Of a stretch of 7,367 nt of DNA, positions 1 to 5,169 are shown one piece after another. The stretch is from AM-2324 sp042091035 (GTDB taxonomy: Bacteria > Bacteroidota > Bacteroidia > Chitinophagales > Saprospiraceae). The first letter of the stretch is position 1, and every line of letters begins with the position of its first letter. The DNA is taken from contig JBELIG010000161.1 in the NCBI GenBank assembly GCA_042091035.1, forward strand, positions 1 through 7,367. The letters run 5' to 3'. The notes below the pieces were generated by a model, which saw only the letters and a list, made by a program, of their open reading frames with translations, ran no database searches and was not told where the DNA came from. The translations under genes and the position numbers were made by a program.

Positions 1-299
1 ATTAAGTGCAGTGATTTAAAAACAGGAATGTACTGTACCAAAAAGTCCATAAAAATTAATTTTCCACAAAAATGAATAAAATAATCTCAATTTAAAAGTG
101 TCTAAGACAAAAGCTTAATCACGCAGTAATAAATTACAGCAAGTCTACAAACACATTAAATAGTAAAAATTACAAACAACAAAAGTGAACCTGCTGTTGC
201 AATAGTAATATAAAAGCTGAATGTTAAAAAAATCTTAAGCTTTCTGTACCAATTAAACCTATGTGCTAGAGCAGAGTCTATCCCTTCAAATAACTAGAT
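1..299. other. A+T-rich non-coding leader region
   Basis: No gene can be supported here. All frames are broken by frequent stops, and the only frame open from the left edge closes with TGA at 73-75 with no recognisable protein. It probably contains the promoter and 5' leader of the gene at 300, but no convincing Bacteroidota-type promoter (TTTG, about 19 nt, TAnnTTTG) is visible. A 9-bp direct repeat (CTGTACCAA at 33-41 and 244-252) and a 9-bp inverted repeat (110-118 with 235-243) occur, both short enough to be chance. No tRNA or structured RNA was recognised. Confidence 0.6.
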
Positions 300-722
300 A
301 TGATAGATACAATTTCTAAATTAGGAAAAGGGTTTTTAGCCCTATTGATTACGATTTCTTTCTTTTCAATCTCAGATGCTAATGCTGCTCCAGGTATAAT
401 CAAATGGGATGTAATTGGTAGAAAGACAGTTGATTTTAGAGCGGACAGAGATGTTTTCAATCTTGGAATCCGTGCTCCTAGATATGCAAAACTGCAATTC
501 AAGGTAACAGGGGGAAGTTTGAATATGCACAAATGTGTCGTTCACTATATGAATGGTACTAAGCAAGAGATAAAGCTAAAAGGAAATTTTAAACCAGGTG
601 ATCTAAGTAGAGTAATCGACTTAAATGGAGATAAAAGAAAAGTGGATAAGATTGTATTTCTTTATGATACAAAGAACCGATCCAAACGAAAAGCTAACGT
701 TACATTGCTAGGATACAGATAG
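300..722 (+). CDS. Small exported protein, DUF2541-like
   Basis: A 140-residue protein of unknown function, predicted to be exported. The start is well fixed: an in-frame TAA lies three codons upstream (291-293) and no other early ATG exists. Residues 1-29 form a Sec signal peptide: a Lys near the N-terminus, a hydrophobic core around GFLALLITISFF, and an A-N-A cleavage motif at 27-29. The mature part (about 110 residues) looks all-beta. It has a W at 36, then IGRKTVDF with an acidic/basic ADRDV (48-52), a central NMHKCVV..MNG strand pair, and a C-terminal DLNGDKRKVDKIVFLYDT block ending in a short LLGYR strand. This pattern resembles DUF2541/YaaI-type periplasmic proteins from memory; the family call is an inference, while export and secondary-structure style are visible. 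There is no T9SS tail and no lipobox, so it is probably periplasmic. It is transcribed alone, with a strong terminator directly after the stop. Confidence 0.8.
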   Translation: MIDTISKLGKGFLALLITISFFSISDANAAPGIIKWDVIGRKTVDFRADRDVFNLGIRAPRYAKLQFKVTGGSLNMHKCVVHYMNGTKQEIKLKGNFKPGDLSRVIDLNGDKRKVDKIVFLYDTKNRSKRKANVTLLGYR

Positions 723-724
723 AC

Positions 725-759
725 AAAAAAGGAGGCCTGAATTCAGGCCTCCTTTTTTT
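725..759. terminator. Perfect-palindrome intrinsic terminator, bidirectional
   Basis: A GC-rich 22-bp perfect palindrome (731-752, centred on GAATTC) is flanked by A6 (725-730) and T7 (753-759). It folds as a 9-bp stem closing an AATT tetraloop, extended by six A-U pairs. It starts 3 nt after the stop codon of the exported-protein gene. The flanking A and T tracts let it work on either strand. It lies only 24 nt before the next start codon at 784. Confidence 0.93.
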
Positions 760-767
760 ATATTTAG

Positions 768-779
768 GTAAATATTTAC
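768..779. repeat. 12-bp perfect palindrome before the RluA-type start
   Basis: GTAAATATTTAC reads the same on both strands and ends 4 nt before the ATG at 784. It is A+T-rich, so chance is possible. The location is compatible with a protein-binding site or a weak hairpin over the translation start. No regulator is known here. Confidence 0.35.
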
Positions 780-783
780 AACT

Positions 784-1455
784 ATGCCAAAAATCATCTT
801 TGAAAAATTGATCGTAAGTGAATCTGAAAATTGGATCATTTTGAACAAACCCTCTGGGATGATTACTGAATCAAACCCTTTCGAGCAAGCACTTGAAGAT
901 CATTTAAAGGCCTACCTCACAAAAAATAAAAAGAATGCTTTTGTAGGTGTTGTACACCGCTTAGACAAGGTAACTTCTGGACTAATTATTTTTGCTAAGA
1001 AGAAATCCATCTTAAAAATCTTGAATACTATGATTGCCAATCGGCAAATAAAAAAAGCCTATCAAGCTATCGTAGAAAAAAAACCCAATACTGACTCAGC
1101 CACTTTAGTCAATCAAATTGAAAAAGATATAAAAAACAAAAAAGCTGTCATCCACACAAAGCCAAGTAAAAATACCAAAGAGGCAAAGCTAAAATATAGC
1201 GTCAACAAGAAAACTCATTTGGGCTACTTATTAAATATTGACCTATACACTGGCAGATTTCACCAAATCCGCGCTCAACTAGCACACATAGAATCTCCTA
1301 TTGTAGGTGATTCAAAATATGAAGGAATCAAGCACGAGCAAGTAGAGAAGGGAAGAATACTGCTACATGCGAACAAACTCAGCTTCCCTAAAAATGAAAT
1401 TGGACTAGCAAGTCAAGTGCATTGTGCCATGGATCTTCCTAACGAATCAAAGTAA
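784..1455 (+). CDS. RluA-family pseudouridine synthase, catalytic domain only
   Basis: A pseudouridine synthase of the RluA/RsuA superfamily that isomerises uridine in rRNA and/or tRNA in the cytoplasm. The hallmark motifs are present in order: NKPSGM at 21-26, the catalytic HRLD at 58-61 (Asp61 is the nucleophile of the family) followed by TSGL and a K-rich stretch, TGRFHQIRAQLA at 156-167, GDSKYEG near 175-181, and the LHA motif at 194-196. At 223 residues it is the size of single-domain RluA and much shorter than RluC/RluD, with no N-terminal S4 RNA-binding domain. The protein is very Lys-rich, which may help RNA binding. ATG 784 is the first possible start because an in-frame TAA lies at 769-771. 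The 3' end overlaps the convergent gene by 17 bp. Its substrate site cannot be told from sequence: RluA- and TruC-like specificities are both possible, so no symbol is given. Confidence 0.93.
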   Translation: MPKIIFEKLIVSESENWIILNKPSGMITESNPFEQALEDHLKAYLTKNKKNAFVGVVHRLDKVTSGLIIFAKKKSILKILNTMIANRQIKKAYQAIVEKKPNTDSATLVNQIEKDIKNKKAVIHTKPSKNTKEAKLKYSVNKKTHLGYLLNIDLYTGRFHQIRAQLAHIESPIVGDSKYEGIKHEQVEKGRILLHANKLSFPKNEIGLASQVHCAMDLPNESK

Positions 1456-3526
1456 TACTACCTTCGAATTGTAAAACTACTCGATCTATAAATTCCACTT
1501 GGGCATAGTAAACATAAACACCAGATTCTGCCTTTTGCCCATTAATTTCTCCATTCCAACCCATTGGTTCAGCCCCTAATTCAAGATCTGTAGCTGAAAA
1601 TGCAAGGCCTCCCCAACGATCATAGACCTCCAATCTCAATATTTTTTCTGCTGCAGCATTTCCGTAAACAGTGAAGTAGTCGTTAATTCCATCATAATTC
1701 GGTGAAAATATATTTGGAGTATATATCGGCCTTATTTTCTGCACAACTACCAGTACCGAGTCTCTAGAATTACATCCTAGATCATCAATAGCTTCAAGAT
1801 AGAAGTAGGTATCATCAACAGGAAATGCTTGAGGATTTAGAATTGAATTTTCACTCAACAAAGTATCTGTAATAATCCAACTAAAAGAAGTCACATCTGG
1901 GTTAGGCGCATTAACTAATCCAGACAAATTTGTCGATTCACCAAGATTAATAGTTTGATCTTGACCCGCATTTACAATTATTGGGGGTGGATTAACTAAA
2001 TTCTGATCCAGTGAATCAACACAACCTTTTATATCTTGAATATATACAGTCTGTTCTCCCGCAGCAAGGCCCACGAAGGTTCCTACTGGTTGAAAGTTTT
2101 CACCATCTATAGAGAACTGATAAAATGGATTCCCACCAGTTCCGATAACATTAATAAATCCAGTATTAGACTCATAGCAGATCGGGTCACCAAACTCATC
2201 GAGGCTAATCCCCAAGTTAAAGCTAGGATCACAGCAGGATAATATTGGAACTGCTGTAACATCAGTAACTATGCAGCCTGCATCTGTTTCTGCTTGCAAT
2301 AGAACAGACTTATCACCGAAGCTTTCATACACAACCTCATGCGGTCCTGGGCCTGTAGCAGTAGCTGGATTAGCACCTTCACCAAAATACCAATTGAAGG
2401 TAGCAGTGGTACCATCTGGAATTTCAGCATTTTGAGTAAAAGTAACTATATCAACATCGCAAGAAACCTCTCCTTCAGGATCAATCTCAAAGTCCAACTT
2501 GGGCCCTAGAAAAGATCCTGACCCGCCGAACTCGATAGAGTAGCCATTACCATTATTTGTGAAGTTATTGATTACCAAAGCGTAGCTCTTACCGGCCTCC
2601 ATAGCCAGTGGTTCTAAAAAATTATCGTCATTATTACTGCATCCTGGAGTTTCAACTATATCATCGGAACCTGCACTTAAGCCAGTTGAACCAATACAAG
2701 CTATCCAATCAGAAAGAGGTGCTCCGACATTTTCACCTGAAGCCATACAGCGTAGCAATTCTAGATTGCTACAATCATCTATACCATTAGGCATCTCGAA
2801 CACTGCAAAATCTAGGTCATCCGTACTTACAAGTGGGTTTAAGGTAAATGTGAGTGAACCCGATTCTTCACAGGTCCATTTATACCAAGAAGAACTAAAC
2901 TCATTTCCTAGACATAGACCCTGTAGTTCATTAGGATTACTCCCTTCTCCAAAAACAGAAGGAACAGTGAATGAAGATTTATCGCAAAGAATCACACCAC
3001 CACTGCAATCTCCATTTGGATCTGGCACAGCATTAAAATTATTAATGCATAGCTTAAAAGAACCTGTATTATCATTTCGTGCTGAAATTCGAATAAAATA
3101 CTTTTGGCCGGGCACCAAGTTTTGAATCTGCGTCTCTACTACATTTGTTGTAAATGCATCAGAGATACAGCTTAATTCAGTTAGACTTCCACAAAATCCT
3201 GAATAAATAACCATTTGGGGCTGTACCAATGAACCTCCCGGGTTAGGTGATGTTTTTCCTTCTACACTTACACTCAGAGAATTAGCTTCCGCGGTAAAAG
3301 ATAGCCAGATATCATTCCCTATATCAGGCCAACAAAGAACATCAATTTCATCAAGCGATGGTGTTGCTTGATTATTGTTGTAAGCACCAACTGACGAACA
3401 CCAGTTGTCCAAATCTGTTAATTCTGTAGCTCCCAAACAAATATCATTAAGATTCTGACTTTGTAAAGTTAAGATGGGGCTTAATCCAATTAATAAAATC
3501 AATATTTTTTGTGTAATCTTCCTCAT
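1439..3526 (-). CDS. Secreted modular protein with T9SS type B (CHU_C) sorting domain
   Basis: A 695-residue cell-surface or secreted protein. A signal peptide covers about residues 1-23 (R/K near the start, hydrophobic ILILLIGLSPILTL, cleavage near S23-Q24). Residues ~28-163 are a Cys-rich beta-sandwich resembling pre-peptidase-like modules, with a GNDIWLSFTA strand near 70-79. Residues ~172-345 form a second Cys-rich domain (WYKWTCEESG at 214-223, DDLDFAVFEMPNG at 236-248, SYALVINNF at 314-322) that I recall from other Bacteroidota surface proteins but cannot name. Residues ~344-428 are PKD-like (FNWYFGEG at 377-384). Residues ~436-512 resemble an SprB-type repeat (NPFYQFSIDGENF at 466-478), and ~515-597 a second PKD/Ig-like domain. 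Residues 602-695 are the gliding-motility-associated C-terminal domain: YTPNIFSPNYDGIND, then VYDRWGG, GWNG, and GVYVYYAQV, ending in ITLIR. Type B domains in known systems direct export by T9SS and often attachment to or release from the surface. No catalytic domain is visible, so adhesion or matrix binding is an inference. The gene is monocistronic as far as seen and ends inside the convergent synthase gene. Confidence 0.92.
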   Translation of the reverse strand: MRKITQKILILLIGLSPILTLQSQNLNDICLGATELTDLDNWCSSVGAYNNNQATPSLDEIDVLCWPDIGNDIWLSFTAEANSLSVSVEGKTSPNPGGSLVQPQMVIYSGFCGSLTELSCISDAFTTNVVETQIQNLVPGQKYFIRISARNDNTGSFKLCINNFNAVPDPNGDCSGGVILCDKSSFTVPSVFGEGSNPNELQGLCLGNEFSSSWYKWTCEESGSLTFTLNPLVSTDDLDFAVFEMPNGIDDCSNLELLRCMASGENVGAPLSDWIACIGSTGLSAGSDDIVETPGCSNNDDNFLEPLAMEAGKSYALVINNFTNNGNGYSIEFGGSGSFLGPKLDFEIDPEGEVSCDVDIVTFTQNAEIPDGTTATFNWYFGEGANPATATGPGPHEVVYESFGDKSVLLQAETDAGCIVTDVTAVPILSCCDPSFNLGISLDEFGDPICYESNTGFINVIGTGGNPFYQFSIDGENFQPVGTFVGLAAGEQTVYIQDIKGCVDSLDQNLVNPPPIIVNAGQDQTINLGESTNLSGLVNAPNPDVTSFSWIITDTLLSENSILNPQAFPVDDTYFYLEAIDDLGCNSRDSVLVVVQKIRPIYTPNIFSPNYDGINDYFTVYGNAAAEKILRLEVYDRWGGLAFSATDLELGAEPMGWNGEINGQKAESGVYVYYAQVEFIDRVVLQFEGSITLIR

Positions 3527-3648
3527 ATTGTTTGTCGAATTAGGTAAGTAGATCAGGGAATCCTAATTTATTTATAATACGAATTTACTATTAGCAACCT
3601 AAAGATGAATGAATATTTATAATTTAGCTTAAATTTTAAGAATACTTT
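3527..3648. promoter_or_regulatory. Divergent intergenic region with likely promoters both ways
   Basis: These 122 bp lie between two divergently transcribed genes, so both promoters must be here unless they lie in coding sequence. On the - strand, TTTAGG (3603-3598) is followed after 18 nt by TATTATAA (3579-3572), about 45 nt from the start at 3526; this loosely fits a Bacteroidota sigma-A promoter. On the + strand, TAATTTAG at 3620-3627 matches 7 of 8 positions of TAnnTTTG upstream of pssA, but no good -33 partner is visible. Specific boxes are tentative. No Shine-Dalgarno is evident before either start. Confidence 0.35.
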
Positions 3649-4368
3649 ATGAAAAAGCATCTGCCTAATCTGATAACGCTTATAAACCTCTTCTGCGGTA
3701 TAAATGCTTCAATTTTATGGTTATATAATGACCAAAGTTTGGCATTAACCTTTATAATCATTGCTGCAGCAGCTGATTTTCTTGATGGTTTAGTAGCTAG
3801 ATTGCTAAAAGTGTCATCAGAAATAGGAAAGCAACTCGATTCATTATGTGACTTAGTCTCCTTTGGAGTTTTCCCATCTATTGTTATTTATCAATACCTG
3901 GTGATGAATCACCCAATATCGGAAGGAATTAATATCTACGCCATTCCAGCCTTTCTGATAGCCATGGGTGCAGCTTACCGCTTGGCTAAATTTAATGTTG
4001 ACACCCGTCAAACAGAGAATTTTATCGGTCTTAATACACCAACCATGACTATTTTTGTTCTAGGTCTGTATTTCATTATTGAAGAAAATACCTTTGGCTT
4101 GTCTGAGGTATTAAAAAATGACACTAGCCTTTATATAGTTTGTATTTTATTGCCCCTACTAATGAATGCTGAAATCAATCTTTTTGGTTTAAAAATCAAG
4201 CAATTTACTGTAAAAGGGAATGAGCTCAAGTTGATAATGCTATTAATAGCTATCGCGCTTTTAATAAGCATAGGACTTCAATCCCTTAGTTTTATCGTAT
4301 TAATATACATTCTTTTATCCCTCATTTTTCACAAGGATAAATCTGAGATAAATACCAACGAAGCTTAA
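3649..4368 (+). CDS. pssA: CDP-diacylglycerol-serine O-phosphatidyltransferase
   Basis: An integral-membrane enzyme of the CDP-alcohol phosphatidyltransferase family. It joins CDP-diacylglycerol and L-serine to give phosphatidylserine and CMP, the step before decarboxylation to phosphatidylethanolamine. The complete signature D-x2-D-G-x2-A-R-x8-G-x3-D-x3-D is present at residues 43-68 (D43, D46, G47, A50, R51, G60, D64, D68); these residues bind the metal ions and CDP group and supply the catalytic Asp. The N-terminal PNLITLINLFCG (6-17) is typical of PssA rather than of the related PgsA. Several further hydrophobic helices follow (roughly 74-83, 99-112, 131-143, 160-172, 193-226), giving the expected multi-helix membrane protein. 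The 239-residue length is normal for the family. It is the first gene of a unit with rsmI, 6 nt upstream of it. The ATG sits at the head of the conserved N-terminus, so the start is secure. Confidence 0.95.
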   Translation: MKKHLPNLITLINLFCGINASILWLYNDQSLALTFIIIAAAADFLDGLVARLLKVSSEIGKQLDSLCDLVSFGVFPSIVIYQYLVMNHPISEGINIYAIPAFLIAMGAAYRLAKFNVDTRQTENFIGLNTPTMTIFVLGLYFIIEENTFGLSEVLKNDTSLYIVCILLPLLMNAEINLFGLKIKQFTVKGNELKLIMLLIAIALLISIGLQSLSFIVLIYILLSLIFHKDKSEINTNEA

Positions 4369-4374
4369 ATAATT

Positions 4375-5091
4375 ATGTTATATATTATTCCTACACCTAT
4401 AGGCAATCTTGAAGATATTACGCTCCGGGCACTAAGAATCCTTAAAGAAGCAGATTTAGTCTTGGCAGAAGATACCCGTACAAGTCGAAAATTGTTTACG
4501 CACTTTGGTATTAACACACCTCTTAGGCCATATCACGCGCACAATGAACATAAAGTACAGGAGGAAATAATCGAATTAATTGAAGCAGGGAAAAGCCTTG
4601 CATTAATTTCTGATGCAGGTACTCCCGGAATCTCTGATCCAGGATTTTTAATCGTAAGAACTTGTAAAAAACTAGGAATAGAAGTCTCCACACTTCCAGG
4701 ACCGACCGCTTTTGTTCCAGCACTTGTGAGTTCGGGGCTCCCCTGCGATAAATTTCATTTTGAAGGATTTCTACCCCACAAAAAAGGCAGACAAACTAGA
4801 CATCTCTTTCTTGCAGAACTCAATGTTAGCTTTGTTTTATATGAGTCTCCGAACAGATTGGTCAAGTTACTGGGAGAGTTGGGTCAGTTCTGTGGATCAG
4901 AACGAAAAATCAGTGTATCAAGAGAGATTAGTAAAATGTTTGAAGAGCACAGATTAGGAACATCTACTGAACTTGTTGAACATTATACAAATAAACCACC
5001 TAAGGGTGAAATTGTAGTGGTTGTGGAAGGAAAACCAGAACTTAAAAAAGTAAAAGGCAATAAATACAAACAAAAGAATGAGGATGCTTAG
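4375..5091 (+). CDS. rsmI: 16S rRNA (cytidine1402-2'-O)-methyltransferase
   Basis: A cytoplasmic SAM-dependent methyltransferase of the tetrapyrrole-methylase-like (class III) fold that 2'-O-methylates C1402 in the decoding centre of 16S rRNA. Family motifs are intact: PTPIGNLEDIT (6-16), AEDTRTSRKL (31-40), SDAGTPGISDPG (79-90), LPGPTA (107-112), GFLPHKKGR (131-139), YESPNR (156-161), SREISKMFEE (182-191), and KGEIVVVVEG (210-219). At 238 residues it is shorter than the 286-residue E. coli protein, lacking most of its C-terminal extension; it ends with a Lys/Asn-rich tail. It begins 6 nt after the pssA stop, so the two are almost certainly co-transcribed, although no functional link between them is known. 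The stop codon (TAG, 5089-5091) lies inside a terminator hairpin. Confidence 0.96.
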   Translation: MLYIIPTPIGNLEDITLRALRILKEADLVLAEDTRTSRKLFTHFGINTPLRPYHAHNEHKVQEEIIELIEAGKSLALISDAGTPGISDPGFLIVRTCKKLGIEVSTLPGPTAFVPALVSSGLPCDKFHFEGFLPHKKGRQTRHLFLAELNVSFVLYESPNRLVKLLGELGQFCGSERKISVSREISKMFEEHRLGTSTELVEHYTNKPPKGEIVVVVEGKPELKKVKGNKYKQKNEDA

Positions 5092-5105
5092 CACCTCTTT
5101 TTTTT
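5080..5105 (+). terminator. Intrinsic terminator overlapping the rsmI stop codon
   Basis: GAGG (5080-5083) pairs with CCTC (5094-5097), and TGC (5085-5087) with GCA (5091-5093), leaving a bulged A5084 and a TTA triloop (5088-5090). Eight Ts follow directly (5098-5105). The stem is short and bulged, so efficiency is uncertain. The hairpin forms from the last codons and stop of rsmI; a terminating ribosome would block its folding. Confidence 0.55.
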
Positions 5106-5115
5106 GACCATAAAT

Positions 5116-5154
5116 AAAAAAAGGGTTTGAACCGAAGTTCAAACCCTTTTTTTT
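5116..5154. terminator. Bidirectional intrinsic terminator between convergent genes
   Basis: A perfect 10-bp stem (5123-5132 with 5137-5146) closes a CGAA loop and is flanked by A7 (5116-5122) and T8 (5147-5154), so the stem can extend with A-U pairs. It serves pssA-rsmI on the + strand and, read in reverse, the large adhesin gene whose stop is at 5170-5172. It is the stronger of the two hairpins in this 78-bp gap. Confidence 0.95.
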
Positions 5155-5169
5155 ATAATGACTCGTCAA

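Noticed and set aside
1..75. Reading frame open from the left edge to TGA at 73-75, possible tail of an upstream gene
   Set aside because: Only 24 codons, with Lys/Ile/Asn-rich composition expected of A+T-rich non-coding DNA and no recognisable motif.
33..252. Direct repeat CTGTACCAA (33-41, 244-252) and inverted repeat AAAGCTTAA/TTAAGCTTT (110-118, 235-243)
   Set aside because: Nine-base matches in a 300-bp A+T-rich region can be chance; the copies are far apart and frame no feature.
278..532. 84-codon antisense reading frame
   Set aside because: Lies opposite the well-supported exported-protein gene, and its translation has no domain-like pattern.
2766..3125. 119-codon + strand reading frame inside the type B T9SS gene
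   Set aside because: It is the complement of a confidently assigned coding region with signal peptide and domains; its translation is low-quality and matches nothing.
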